Assembly: GCF_022171985.1 (NCBI RefSeq)
Contig: NZ_JAJVHF010000001.1
Location: 806,001 to 870,000 of the forward strand
DNA from: Huaxiibacter chinensis
GTDB taxonomy: Bacteria; Pseudomonadota; Gammaproteobacteria; Enterobacterales; Enterobacteriaceae
DNA: 64,000 bases
Direction of reading: 5' to 3'
Shown: in pieces, positions 46,075-55,824 of the stretch
How the letters are laid out: every line of letters starts with the position of its first letter
Position numbering within the stretch: position 1 is the first letter of the stretch
Translations under genes and position numbers: made by a program
The notes under the pieces: model-generated
What the model was told of the DNA's origin: nothing
Database searches by the model: none
What the model saw: only the letters and a program-made list of their open reading frames with translations

Positions 46075-49000
46075 CTATCCCAATATCTCCTTCAACACCG
46101 GACCTATCCTTTCAAACGCCTGCGGTGAAATGATATCCACGTGGGCGCAATCCTGATGATACACCTCCAGCTCAGCCACAAACGGTGCCCACGCCTGCTT
46201 TGGATCCTGGGTTCGCGTGCGTTCGGCAACGAACAGGGTTGCTTTGCCGTCGAAGCGTGCGCTGTGCGCCGTGGTGAGCAGGCGCACGGCATCCGCATAG
46301 TTGCCTTCGATTGCGTTAAATAACGCGTTCGAGCCCTGCCCCTGCTGCGCGGCGATAAACGCCTGACGTTCACGTTCGATCTCCGCCAGCACCTCCGGAT
46401 CAAGACCATTGGCCTCTTTCTCTGCCCAGTTCTGGGTTTCCGGCGGCCAGGTATCGAGCAGACCGAGGAACGCCACGGCGTCGCCCTGCTCGCGCAGTCG
46501 CGCGGCAATCCCCTGCGCCAGCGTACCGCCCAGCGAGTAGCCGAAGAGATAATACGGCCCCTGCGGCTGCTGTGCGCGGAGGGTCTGCAGATGATGGTCT
46601 ATTATTCCGTCCAGCGTGGCGCACTGCTGCATCGGCCCTTCCGGACGCGGCGACTGAATGCCGGTGATGGACCAGCGCGGGCTGAGATAGCGCGCCAGCA
46701 CGCTAAACTGCCAGGCAAAACCGGACGCCGGATGGAAGCAGAACAACGTCGGTCCATGGCTTTCACGCAGCGGGAGGATCGTTTCGTAGCCCAGACGCTG
46801 TGCCTGTTCGTCATCCAGGGGAGAATCCACCAGCGCGCTCAGCGCGTTAACCGTCGAGGCCACCATAATCTGCCCCGGCGTGACCTTGCGGGAAAACGTG
46901 CGGCTGAGCTGCGCGGCCAGACGCATCGCCAGCAGGGAGTGTCCGCCGAGGGCGAAGAAATCGGCGTCGATATCATTCACCTCGCAGCCAAGGAGTGCAG
47001 AAAAGGCCTGCGCGATGGCCACTTCGGTGTCTGTTTCAGGCGCACGGCCTGACGTAGTGCGGGTCAGCTCCGGCAACGGCAGCGCTTTGCGGTCAAGTTT
47101 GCCATTTGCGGAGAGGGGCAATGCGTTTATTTGTAGCAACACCACCGGGACCATGTGCGGCGGCAGCTGAGCTTTAAGCGCGTGCAACAGCGCATCGCGA
47201 TCCAGCGGTAAACCGGATTCGGAGACGACATATCCTACCAGTTGACGGGCATCGCCCCCGGTTGCCGCCGCCTGATTAAACACGCAGGCATGCGCCACGG
47301 CCTGCGCCACGTCAGGCAGTGAAAGCAGTGCCCGGTCGATTTCGCCAAGCTCAATACGCTGACCACGAATTTTAAGCTGATCGTCACTGCGGCCCAGATA
47401 TTCTACCGCGCCGTTATCCAGCCAGCGGGCCACGTCGCCGGTGCGGTACATCCGCTCGCCAGGCGCGAAAGGATCGGCAATGAAGCGGCTGGCAGTCAGA
47501 TCCGGCCGGCCCAGGTATCCCTGTGCCAGCTGGATCCCGGTGAGGTACAGGTCACCCGCCACGCCGAACGGCACCGGGCGCATCATAGCGTCCAGAATAC
47601 GCAGTCCCGTATTCCACACCGGGAAGCCAATCGGCACGCTGTTGCCCTGCACCGCCGCCAGCTCCGGGCCAAACGCCGGATACCAGCTCACGTCTACCGC
47701 CGCTTCCGTCGGGCCGTAAAGGTTATGCAGCGGCGCGTGGGTAAGCTGTTCCCACTCACGGCACAATTCGGTCGGCAGCGCTTCCCCGCTACAGAACACC
47801 TTATTCAGGGTCTTGCAGCACCCGGCATTTTCCGGCGTCAGCGAGGCGACAAATGCCGCCAGCATCGACGGCACAAAGTGCGTCGTGGTGACGCCATAGT
47901 GCGCAAAGAAGGCCTGCATCGCCTGCGGATCGCGGTGCGCGTCCGGCTCGGCCATCACCAGCTTCGCCCCGGCGATAAAGGGCCACCAGAACTCCCACAC
48001 CGAGACGTCAAAACTGCACGGCGTTTTTTGTGCCACCACGTCACGCGCGTCCAGGGGATAATGATCCTGCATCCACATCAGGCGGTTGACGATGGCGGTA
48101 TGGTCGACCATCACCCCTTTCGGACGCCCTGTCGAGCCAGAGGTAAAGATGATATACGCCGTCTGCGCCGGCGTCGCCAGGCGCAGAGGTTCAACATCCG
48201 TGCCCGACAATAGTGTGTTGTAACTAAAGGAGGCGATGGGCAGATCGCTAAAGCGCGCCAGCTGCTCGTCGGTGGTAATCAGCAGCGACGGCTTCGCGTC
48301 CTCCAGCATCATGCGCAGGCGATCGTCCGGATAGCCGGTATCCAGCGGCAACCATGCGGCGCCTGCCTCCACAATACCGTGCAGTGCCAGGGTCAAAAAC
48401 ACCGAGCGCGGTAAGGCCACCGCCACGCTGTCGCCGGGCTTCACGCCGCGTTCACGCAGCAGTTTCGCCAGCGCGACGACCTGCTCGCGCATCTGGCGAT
48501 AGCTCAGTTCAATGTGCGCATCCGCCACCGCCGGGGCATCCGGGGTGTTGCTCGCCTGTTCCGCGACCAGCGCTGCCAGCGTGGTTGCCGGTACGTGATG
48601 CCCGGTGTCGTTGATGCGCGCGAGCTGTGCGTACTCTGGCTCAGAAACGGTCTCGACCTCACCGCAGCGCAAATCCGGATTGGCGGCAAATTGCATCAGC
48701 ATGGCGTTCAGGCGCGCGACGTGGCGCTTAAGCGTCGCTTCATCGTAGCGCTGCTTATTGGCAAGGATCTCAATGCTCAGCCCCCCCTGCTCGTCCGGGA
48801 ACAGCGCCAGTTCAAGGTCATTGACCGGGCCGGTCGCCAGCGTATGGGTGAGGGCTTCTACACCCGCAATATCCAGCTGGTAATCGAATACTTTGACGTT
48901 CAGCACCGGACCAAACAGCGCTTCATCACCCGCCGCACGCCCGGCGTCGCGGACGATCTGCTCGGCGTCGTAGCGCTGATGACGGCGCATTTTTTTAAGC

Positions 49001-49932
49001 TGACCAGCCAGGCGTAACGCCAGCTCGGAAAGTCGCTCTTGCGGGGCAATATTCACCGCCAGCGGCAGGACGTTCAGCACCGGTCCGGTTGCCGTTAAGG
49101 CCGCGGAGCCCATGCGGCGCATAAAGATAAACCCGGCAGCGTAGTCCGGCCGCCCGGTCAGCCGCCCGAGCCAGAGCGCCACCAGCGCAAGCGCCAGATC
49201 GGTGCGCTGCACCGGCCCTGCCGCCTGACAAAGCTGGCTGAAAGCGCGGCTGTCTGCCGTCATTTTCAGGCGCAAAATATCGGTTGTTGCGGCGCGGCCC
49301 GGTAACGGTGCCGACGAGAGTGACACGGGAGGTGGCAGCTGTTTGCGCTGTTCAGCCCAGAAGGCGCCATCGCGTTGGTAGGCTTCACTGTTGCGATAGC
49401 GTTGATACTCGTCCACCACCTCTGCAAACGGCGTAAAAGGGGAAGCAGGCGTAGGTTCGCCCTGCCGCCATGCTGCATAAATCGCGGCGATCTGGCGGGT
49501 AATTGCCGGGAAACTGAAGCCATCCACCACCAGATGATGATATCGCTGATACCAGTACCAGTGGCGTTCACCCACCTGTATTAACTGATGAAATGCCAGC
49601 GGCTGACCGCTGTCCACACGCAGATTCTGATTGAGATCGGCCTCCATGAGCGCGACGGCTTCGTCATGAGACGCGACGCGCACCACGGACGGCTCCGCTA
49701 AGGTCATGGCGTCATCGACCCACTGCCACACCTCACCGTTATCTTCGGTGAAACGCGTGCGCAGGGTATCGGCCTGCATCATCCCTTCGACAATGGCTTT
49801 TGCCAGCAGCGGCGCATTAATATCGCCCTTCAGCTCGGTGTAGTGTGCTACGCTCCAGGCGTTTGGCAGGGAGGAAAGCTGTTCCGCCATCCAGATCCCC
49901 GGCTGAGCGGCCACAAGAGGAAGACGGTTCAT
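46075..49932 (-). CDS. entF: Enterobactin synthase component F (NRPS)
   Basis: A 1285-residue nonribosomal peptide synthetase that activates serine and joins three DHB-Ser units into enterobactin. Domains in order: condensation (about 1-430, active motif HHLVVDG), adenylation (about 450-960, FTSGSTGRPKGVM), peptidyl carrier (pantetheine site Ser999 in GGHSLLAM), and thioesterase (Ser1133 in GYSLGG, catalytic His1264). The start ATG at 49932 (MNRLPLVAAQPG) overlaps the ybdZ stop (ATGA). EntF depends on EntD for pantetheinylation. Confidence 0.96.
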   Translation of the reverse strand: MNRLPLVAAQPGIWMAEQLSSLPNAWSVAHYTELKGDINAPLLAKAIVEGMMQADTLRTRFTEDNGEVWQWVDDAMTLAEPSVVRVASHDEAVALMEADLNQNLRVDSGQPLAFHQLIQVGERHWYWYQRYHHLVVDGFSFPAITRQIAAIYAAWRQGEPTPASPFTPFAEVVDEYQRYRNSEAYQRDGAFWAEQRKQLPPPVSLSSAPLPGRAATTDILRLKMTADSRAFSQLCQAAGPVQRTDLALALVALWLGRLTGRPDYAAGFIFMRRMGSAALTATGPVLNVLPLAVNIAPQERLSELALRLAGQLKKMRRHQRYDAEQIVRDAGRAAGDEALFGPVLNVKVFDYQLDIAGVEALTHTLATGPVNDLELALFPDEQGGLSIEILANKQRYDEATLKRHVARLNAMLMQFAANPDLRCGEVETVSEPEYAQLARINDTGHHVPATTLAALVAEQASNTPDAPAVADAHIELSYRQMREQVVALAKLLRERGVKPGDSVAVALPRSVFLTLALHGIVEAGAAWLPLDTGYPDDRLRMMLEDAKPSLLITTDEQLARFSDLPIASFSYNTLLSGTDVEPLRLATPAQTAYIIFTSGSTGRPKGVMVDHTAIVNRLMWMQDHYPLDARDVVAQKTPCSFDVSVWEFWWPFIAGAKLVMAEPDAHRDPQAMQAFFAHYGVTTTHFVPSMLAAFVASLTPENAGCCKTLNKVFCSGEALPTELCREWEQLTHAPLHNLYGPTEAAVDVSWYPAFGPELAAVQGNSVPIGFPVWNTGLRILDAMMRPVPFGVAGDLYLTGIQLAQGYLGRPDLTASRFIADPFAPGERMYRTGDVARWLDNGAVEYLGRSDDQLKIRGQRIELGEIDRALLSLPDVAQAVAHACVFNQAAATGGDARQLVGYVVSESGLPLDRDALLHALKAQLPPHMVPVVLLQINALPLSANGKLDRKALPLPELTRTTSGRAPETDTEVAIAQAFSALLGCEVNDIDADFFALGGHSLLAMRLAAQLSRTFSRKVTPGQIMVASTVNALSALVDSPLDDEQAQRLGYETILPLRESHGPTLFCFHPASGFAWQFSVLARYLSPRWSITGIQSPRPEGPMQQCATLDGIIDHHLQTLRAQQPQGPYYLFGYSLGGTLAQGIAARLREQGDAVAFLGLLDTWPPETQNWAEKEANGLDPEVLAEIERERQAFIAAQQGQGSNALFNAIEGNYADAVRLLTTAHSARFDGKATLFVAERTRTQDPKQAWAPFVAELEVYHQDCAHVDIISPQAFERIGPVLKEILG

Positions 49933-50141
49933 GCGTTCTCCTTCGCAAAATGAGAGGGCACCAGCGTTTGCCCGTGTTCGGCCAGCCACTGCTGGCACGC
50001 TTCCTGAGACTGCGGCTCGCAGACCACGTGCCAGCCTGCGGGCAGATCGCACTGCTGCGGCCACAGGCTGTATTGGCCCGGGTCATTACGCAAAATCGCG
50101 AATTGTCCCTGCGGATTATCGAAAGGATTACTGAATTCCAT
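49929..50141 (-). CDS. ybdZ: MbtH-like protein YbdZ
   Basis: A 70-residue MbtH-like protein that binds NRPS adenylation domains and helps EntF activity. The conserved tryptophans are in YSLWPQ and LPAGWHVV. The start at 50141 (MEFSNPFDN) follows GGAG; a start at 50159 is less likely. It overlaps entF by ATGA and follows fes by 10 bases. Confidence 0.94.
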   Translation of the reverse strand: MEFSNPFDNPQGQFAILRNDPGQYSLWPQQCDLPAGWHVVCEPQSQEACQQWLAEHGQTLVPSHFAKENA

Positions 50142-50151
50142 ACAGACTCCG

Positions 50152-51357
50152 TTAGTCAATGAGCGGTTGCCAGAGGGTCATGAGCCCCTGCGTCAGCCCG
50201 CCGCGCCAGCAAAGCGCATCGTGTCCGCCGTCAACCTGACGCCAGATAACCGGCTGCTGCGTGTGGTGTAGTTCGGCGTAGATCGCCTGATTTGCGCGGA
50301 AGATAAGCGGCTCGTTGCGCCCGGCCTCAAGGACGATACGCAGCCCGCGCGCGGTTTTTTCACCCGCTTTAAGTTGTTCGATAAGCAGCCCGTCCTGCTG
50401 CGCGCCGCGGTGCGGCCACCAGAACGAGCCCGACTGGCTGAGCACGCAGCCAAAACGCTGCGGCCAGTTAAGGCCGGCGTAAAGCGCGGAAAGCCCGCCG
50501 AAACTTTGCCCCGCGACCAGCGTGGCGTCGGGCCGGTCGCTGAAAGGCGTGAGCCTTTTCACCTGAGGCAGAAGTTCTTCCTGCACCGCCAGCCAGAATT
50601 CGGGGTTGCAGGGCAGCTCGCGGCTGCGGTGCGCGGTGTCGATAACGTCGATCAGCACGTAGACCGCGGGTGGCAATTTGCGCGCAACGGTGAGCGCCGT
50701 CAGCGCAGGCCAAACGGGCATACTTTCAGCCCAGAATTGTCCGTCGAGCAGAACGGCGAGCGGGCGCTCAGAGGCCTGCGCCTCACCCGTGGTAAAGATC
50801 CAGACGCGGCGACGATTACCCAGACGCTTGCTGTGCCACTCAATACAGTCTGGCGAGGCATACGGCGTTTCAGGACGATCCCAGCCCGGTTGTACCGGAG
50901 CATCAGGCATTTCAATCGCTGAGACGGCATGACCGCGCCCACCGCGCCAGCTTTGCGGGTTCAGCGAGTCGGCAACCGCGTGCGGCAGCAGTCTGCGCCA
51001 CCCTTCACGCAGCGCCGTGCGATCAGGCTGTTCGCTGTGAAACACCGCATCGGCAAAATCGACTTCATTATTCGAGGGGATAAAACAGTAGCTGCCGCGC
51101 CATTCAGGGCTGAATTCACCCTGCCACTGCCAGACGTTGGTATCGGGAATACGCTCAAGGGATTGCGGGCGGGCATTTTGATGGTGGTCGGTCACGCCTG
51201 TAATATAGAGCCAGACGCGCTTCACTGGCGACGTGTTCTGCGTCCCCGCAGGGTCGCGCCACCAGAACGTAACGCGATATTTTTCTGCAACACGCTCCAC
51301 ATCGGGGCCGTGCTTCGACTGCCACCAGGCTTCACTTCCCGTTGTTAATGCCGTCAC
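50152..51357 (-). CDS. fes: Enterochelin esterase Fes
   Basis: A 401-residue cytoplasmic esterase that hydrolyses ferric enterobactin so that iron can be reduced and released. It has an N-terminal immunoglobulin-like domain and a C-terminal alpha/beta hydrolase domain with the nucleophile in VAGQSFGGLSALYAG and the histidine in DGGHDALCW. It is the first gene of fes-ybdZ-entF, divergent from fepA. Confidence 0.95.
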   Translation of the reverse strand: MTALTTGSEAWWQSKHGPDVERVAEKYRVTFWWRDPAGTQNTSPVKRVWLYITGVTDHHQNARPQSLERIPDTNVWQWQGEFSPEWRGSYCFIPSNNEVDFADAVFHSEQPDRTALREGWRRLLPHAVADSLNPQSWRGGRGHAVSAIEMPDAPVQPGWDRPETPYASPDCIEWHSKRLGNRRRVWIFTTGEAQASERPLAVLLDGQFWAESMPVWPALTALTVARKLPPAVYVLIDVIDTAHRSRELPCNPEFWLAVQEELLPQVKRLTPFSDRPDATLVAGQSFGGLSALYAGLNWPQRFGCVLSQSGSFWWPHRGAQQDGLLIEQLKAGEKTARGLRIVLEAGRNEPLIFRANQAIYAELHHTQQPVIWRQVDGGHDALCWRGGLTQGLMTLWQPLID

Positions 51358-51409
51358 CCTTATAACCTCATGTTTAACAGTATTTTTTTGTGCTAAGACA
51401 AAAATTATT

Positions 51410-51440
51410 GATAATATTATTGATAACTATTTGCATTTGC
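51410..51440. promoter_or_regulatory. Fur-box region between fes and fepA
   Basis: Two imperfect Fur boxes (51410-51428, about 11 of 19 matches; 51422-51440, about 12 of 19) overlap in the divergent promoter. The second, with GATAACTATTTGCATTTGC, resembles the E. coli fepA-fes operator. fepA starts 170 bases away, so it has a long leader. Confidence 0.7.
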
Positions 51441-51610
51441 AATAGCGTAGTGCCCGCGCTGTGGGAAGCGCGCTCATAAAACAAACAGACCATGCATTGT
51501 GTGCGCTCGAGGACAGGGCTGCTTACGCAACGTGCGGGTGACAACATGCCGTCTCCTCTCCCCTTCGGGAATGGAGCCTGGGGATGCGGCAACGGAAAGC
51601 AGGACGTACA

Positions 51611-53860
51611 ATGAATAAGAAGATTCACTCCCTGGCCTTGCTGGTCAACGTAGGGATTTATGGCATCGCATTGCCCGCACTGGCAGCGGACAACACCGCC
51701 ACGGCGCAGCACGAAGACACCATGGTGATCACCGCCGCAGAACAGAACCTGCAGGCACCCGGTGTATCCACCATCACCGCTGATGAAATCCGTAAAAATC
51801 CTCCCGCGCGCGATGTCGCCGAGATCATCCGCACCATGCCTGGCGTCAACCTGACGGGCAACTCCACCAGCGGCCAGCGCGGTAACAATCGTCAGATTGA
51901 TATCCGTGGTATGGGCCCGGAAAACACCCTGATCCTGATTGACGGTAAACCCGTTACCAGCCGTAACTCTATCCGTCTGGGCTGGCGCGGCGAGCGTGAT
52001 ACCCGTGGCGATACCGGCTGGGTTCCGCCAGAAATGGTTGAACGCATCGAAGTGATTCGTGGTCCGGCCGCAGCACGCTACGGCAACGGTGCCGCGGGTG
52101 GCGTGGTGAATATCATCACCAAAAAATTCGACGACCAGTGGCACGGCTCCTGGAACACCTATCTGAACGCGCCTGAACACAAGGATGAAGGCTCGACAAA
52201 ACGCACCAACTTCAGCCTGAGCGGCCCGCTGGGCGGCGATTTCAGCTTCCGCATGTTCGGCAACCTGGACAAAACCCAGGCCGATGCCTGGGACATCAAC
52301 CAGGGCCATCAGTCTGACCGTACCGGCGCGTATGCCGACACGCTGCCAGCCGGTCGTGAAGGGGTGGAAAATAAAGACATTAACGGCGTTGTGCGCTGGG
52401 AATTTGCCCCTATGCAGTCTCTGGAGTTCGAAGCAGGCTACAGCCGTCAGAACAACCTTTATGCGGGCGACACGCAGAACACTAACAACGACAATAGCTC
52501 GAACGGCCTGGTGAAGAAAAATTACGGTAAAGAGACTAACCGTATTTATCGGCAAAACTTTGCCGTCACCTGGAACGGCGGCTGGGATAACGGCATCACC
52601 ACCAGTAACTGGGCGCAGTACGAGCACACCCGCAACTCTCGCCTGGGTGAAGGTTTAGCCGGCGGTCTGGAAGGATTGTTCAACAGCAATAAATTTACCG
52701 ACACCGACCTGGCCGACGTGATGTTGCACAGTGAGATCAACCTGCCGATCGATTTCCTCGTGAACCAAAATCTGACGCTGGGTACCGAATGGAATCAGCA
52801 GCGTATGAAGGATTCCACTTCTAACTCGCAGGCCCAGCAAGGCGGTCTCATTCCGGGCATGAGCGACGATCGCAGTCCGTACTCCTCGGCGGAGATTTTC
52901 TCCCTGTTCGCGGAAAACAATATGGAGCTGACCGACAGCACCATACTGACCCCGGCGTTACGTTTCGATCACCATACCATTGTCGGCAATAACTGGAGCC
53001 CGTCCCTGAACCTGTCACAAGGTCTGGGCGATGACTTCACCCTGAAGATGGGTATCGCGCGCGCCTATAAAGCCCCGAGCCTGTATCAGACCAACCCGAA
53101 CTATCTGCTCTACAGCAAAGGCCAGGGCTGCTACGCCAGCTCCGACGGCGTGGGCTGTTACATGATGGGTAACGACGATCTGAAAGCCGAAACCAGCATC
53201 AACAAAGAGATTGGTCTTGAGTGGAAACACGACGGCTGGCTGGCCGGTGTGACCTGGTTCCGCAACGACTACCGCGATAAGATTGAAGCGGGCTATGCGC
53301 CAATCGGCCAGACATCCACCAGCAAAGTGACCACCGATATCTATCAGTGGGAAAACGTGCCGAAAGCGGTGGTAGAAGGTCTTGAAGGCTCCCTGAACGT
53401 GCCGGTCAGCGACACGATCAACTGGACCAACAACATTACCTACATGCTGCAGAGTAAGAACAAAGAGACCGGCGACCGTCTGTCGATTATCCCGGAGTAC
53501 ACGCTCAACTCAACCCTGAGCTGGCAGGTTCATCAGGATGTTTCGTTGCAGTCGACCTTCACCTGGTACGGCAAGCAGCAGCCGAAGAAGTACAACTACA
53601 AGGGCCAGCCGGTGACCGGGTCTGAAAAAGACGAAGTCAGCCCATACAGCATCGTTGGCCTGAGCGCGACCTGGGACGCGACCAAAAACATCAGCCTGAC
53701 CGGTGGCGTGGATAACGTCTTCGACAAACGCCAGTGGCGTGCGGGTAATGCCCAGACGACGGGCAACACCGCAACCGGTGCGTATATGTACGGCGCAGGC
53801 GCATACACCTATAATGAGCCGGGCCGCACCTGGTACATGAGCGTGAATACACGCTTCTAA
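51611..53860 (+). CDS. fepA: Ferric enterobactin outer-membrane receptor FepA
   Basis: A 749-residue TonB-dependent receptor. The signal peptide (MNKKIHSLALLVN onward) is cleaved near residue 25. The TonB box is EDTMVITA, the plug carries the IRTMPGVNLTGNSTSGQRGNN and IDIRGMGPENTL regions, and the barrel ends in a terminal phenylalanine (MSVNTRF). The ATG at 51611 follows AGGA and is the E. coli start. A strong terminator follows. Confidence 0.96.
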   Translation: MNKKIHSLALLVNVGIYGIALPALAADNTATAQHEDTMVITAAEQNLQAPGVSTITADEIRKNPPARDVAEIIRTMPGVNLTGNSTSGQRGNNRQIDIRGMGPENTLILIDGKPVTSRNSIRLGWRGERDTRGDTGWVPPEMVERIEVIRGPAAARYGNGAAGGVVNIITKKFDDQWHGSWNTYLNAPEHKDEGSTKRTNFSLSGPLGGDFSFRMFGNLDKTQADAWDINQGHQSDRTGAYADTLPAGREGVENKDINGVVRWEFAPMQSLEFEAGYSRQNNLYAGDTQNTNNDNSSNGLVKKNYGKETNRIYRQNFAVTWNGGWDNGITTSNWAQYEHTRNSRLGEGLAGGLEGLFNSNKFTDTDLADVMLHSEINLPIDFLVNQNLTLGTEWNQQRMKDSTSNSQAQQGGLIPGMSDDRSPYSSAEIFSLFAENNMELTDSTILTPALRFDHHTIVGNNWSPSLNLSQGLGDDFTLKMGIARAYKAPSLYQTNPNYLLYSKGQGCYASSDGVGCYMMGNDDLKAETSINKEIGLEWKHDGWLAGVTWFRNDYRDKIEAGYAPIGQTSTSKVTTDIYQWENVPKAVVEGLEGSLNVPVSDTINWTNNITYMLQSKNKETGDRLSIIPEYTLNSTLSWQVHQDVSLQSTFTWYGKQQPKKYNYKGQPVTGSEKDEVSPYSIVGLSATWDATKNISLTGGVDNVFDKRQWRAGNAQTTGNTATGAYMYGAGAYTYNEPGRTWYMSVNTRF

Positions 53861-53869
53861 GGTGAACGC

Positions 53870-53896
53870 AAAACGGCAACTTCGGTTGCCGTTTTT
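53870..53896 (+). terminator. Intrinsic terminator after fepA
   Basis: An 11-bp stem (AAAACGGCAAC with GTTGCCGTTTT) capped by a stable TTCG tetraloop is followed by TT, a textbook intrinsic terminator 10 bases after the fepA stop. Confidence 0.92.
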
Positions 53897-53920
53897 AATT
53901 CTTCTTTTTATGGGTGAGGG

Positions 53921-54335
53921 CATCGGGCCGTGCGCAGGGTAAATACCGGAGCCGCATGTTCCCCCTCACCCCTACCCTCTCCCAAAGGGAGAGGGAGTTG
54001 ATCGAGCAGGCTCCACTCCTCTGTTCGAGCGAGCGGGGTTAGCTTTTCCCCCTCTCCCTGTGGGAGAGGGAGTTGATCGAGCAGGCTCGTCTCCTCTGTT
54101 CGAGCGAGTGGGTTTTAGCTTTTCCCCCTCTCCCTGTGGGAGAGGGCCTGGGTGAGGGCATCAGGCCGCACGCCGGGTAAACGCCGGAGCCGCATGTTCC
54201 CCCTCACCCCTACCCTCTCCCAAAGGGAGAGGGAGTTGATCGAGCAGGCTCCTCTGTTCGAGCGAGCAGGGTTAGCTTTTCCCCCTCTCCCTTTGGGAGA
54301 GGGCCGGGGTGAGGGCATCAGGCCGCACTATTCCA
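53921..54335. repeat. Large palindromic repeat array between fepA and entD
   Basis: At least six palindrome cores (near 53975, 54050, 54125, 54215, 54285 and a half copy at 53922) alternate with spacers containing GTTGATCGAGCAGGCTC and CTCTGTTCGAGCGAG. A segment with GGAGCCGCATGTTCCCCCTC recurs with a period of about 237 bases, showing duplication of multi-element blocks. It ends 19 bases before entD and fills most of the 493-base gap. No coding capacity was seen. Confidence 0.85.
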
Positions 54336-54353
54336 CAACGTCAGGACAAAAAA

Positions 54354-55043
54354 ATGCGCACCACTCACTCCACATTTCGTCTTGCCGGACACGCGGTCCA
54401 CCAAATCACCTTCGACCCTGCAACCTTCACCGACGCCGATCTCCTCTGGCTCCCCCATCACAATACGCTTGCTCACGCCGCCCCCAAACGGAAAGCCGAG
54501 CACCTGGGCGGTCGTCTCGCCGCCGCTCATGCCCTGCGGGATTACGGCATCACATCCATACCGGCTATCGGCAGCAGCGGGGAGCCGCTGTGGCCTGTCG
54601 GCGTGACGGGCAGCATCAGCCATACCACCACGCGGGCGCTGGCCGTTGTCACGCAAAGCGGGCTGACGGGTATCGACGGAGAAATCATCCTTGCAGATGA
54701 CGAAGCGGAGGAGATAAAAGACGGGATAGTGAGTCCCGCCGAGGACACCCTGCTGCGCCACACTGCCCTGCCGTTTGCGCAGGCGCTGACGCTGGCGTTT
54801 AGCGCCAAAGAGAGCCTCTTTAAGGCGCTTTTTTCAGAGGTTCAGGCGATGATGGGCTTTGACAGCGCCCGCGTCACGGCGCTCGACGAGACCAGCCTGA
54901 CGCTGGCGCTGACCCGTCCGCTGGCGGGGTTTTCTCAGGATGATACCTTCACGCTATTCTGGCTGCGCGACGGCAACACGCTGATCACACTGCTCCCGCC
55001 CGTTCCCGCCGCTTCGCGCTCACGCTGGTTGCCGCAAAGGTGA
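54354..55043 (+). CDS. entD: Enterobactin synthase phosphopantetheinyl transferase EntD
   Basis: A 229-residue 4'-phosphopantetheinyl transferase of the EntD type that activates EntB and EntF. It shows KRKAEHLGGRLAA, VTGSISHTTTRALAV, the metal motif GIDGEI (Asp and Glu kept; usual GIDIE) and FSAKESLFKALF. The start at 54354 follows AGGACAAA; an ATG at 54309 lies in the repeat array. It is about 20 residues longer than E. coli EntD, and its last 59 bases overlap the 3' end of convergent sitD. Confidence 0.9.
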   Translation: MRTTHSTFRLAGHAVHQITFDPATFTDADLLWLPHHNTLAHAAPKRKAEHLGGRLAAAHALRDYGITSIPAIGSSGEPLWPVGVTGSISHTTTRALAVVTQSGLTGIDGEIILADDEAEEIKDGIVSPAEDTLLRHTALPFAQALTLAFSAKESLFKALFSEVQAMMGFDSARVTALDETSLTLALTRPLAGFSQDDTFTLFWLRDGNTLITLLPPVPAASRSRWLPQR

Positions 55044-55824
55044 CAATAAACACCAGCGCAAACAGCACCACGATGGTCGGCGCGGGCGCGCTGTCGAGAA
55101 AGAACGAGAGATACACCCCGCTGACCGACACCAGCCCGGACACCGCCACCGCCACCATCAGCGCGACGTGAAAGCGTCGGGTAAGCAGCACCGCAATCGC
55201 CCCCGGGGCAATCAGCAGTGAAATTGACAGGATGATCCCCACCGCTTTTAGCGTGGCGACAATGGTCAGCGAGACCATGCACAGCAGGCCGTAGTGCAGC
55301 CAGCGCGTGCGTAATCCGCTGGCCTGCGCCTGCTGATAATCAAAGCAAAACAGCAGAAACTCTCGCCACTTCACGCCGATAAGCAGCGCGATAAGCGCGG
55401 CGACGATCCCGCTTTGCAGAATATCCCCCCCGTTAATGCCCAGCATATCGCCAAACAGAATATGGTCGAGATGTACTTCCGGCTTCACGGCGATGTACAA
55501 AATCAGCCCGACGGCGAACATACCGGAAAAGACGATGCCCATCACGGTGTCCTGCTTGATGCGGCTGTTGTCTTTGAGATAACCCGTTGCCACCGCGCAG
55601 AACAGCCCGGCGACAAAAGCCCCGACCGCCAGCGGCAGACCGGCCATCCATGCCAGTACCACGCCGGGGAAGACCGCGTGGCTCATGGCATCTCCCATCA
55701 GCGCCCAGCCCTTCAGCACCAGGAATACCGACAGCAACGCGCAGGGAACGGCGACCATCAGCGAAATCAGCAATGCGTTGTTCATGAACGCAAACTGGAA
55801 GGGTTCTAATAACAGCGTCATCAT
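54985..55824 (-). CDS. sitD: Mn/Fe ABC transporter permease SitD
   Basis: A 279-residue ABC-3 family permease with about eight transmembrane segments, with SitC forming the channel of the SitABCD manganese/iron importer. The GDAMSHAVFPGVVLAW motif is typical. The start at 55824 overlaps sitC by four bases. The 3' end overlaps entD by 59 bases on the opposite strand. Confidence 0.92.
   Translation of the reverse strand: MMTLLLEPFQFAFMNNALLISLMVAVPCALLSVFLVLKGWALMGDAMSHAVFPGVVLAWMAGLPLAVGAFVAGLFCAVATGYLKDNSRIKQDTVMGIVFSGMFAVGLILYIAVKPEVHLDHILFGDMLGINGGDILQSGIVAALIALLIGVKWREFLLFCFDYQQAQASGLRTRWLHYGLLCMVSLTIVATLKAVGIILSISLLIAPGAIAVLLTRRFHVALMVAVAVSGLVSVSGVYLSFFLDSAPAPTIVVLFALVFIVTFAATSVSAKRRERAGAV

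Noticed and set aside
51548-51585. Possible degenerate palindromic repeat in the fepA leader
   Set aside because: CTCCCCTTCGGGAATGGAGCC is only loosely similar to the family; it may equally be an ordinary leader hairpin.
51374-52627. Open frame of 417 codons antisense to fepA and its promoter
   Set aside because: It overlaps the Fur-box region and the FepA signal and plug region; FepA is unmistakable on the plus strand.
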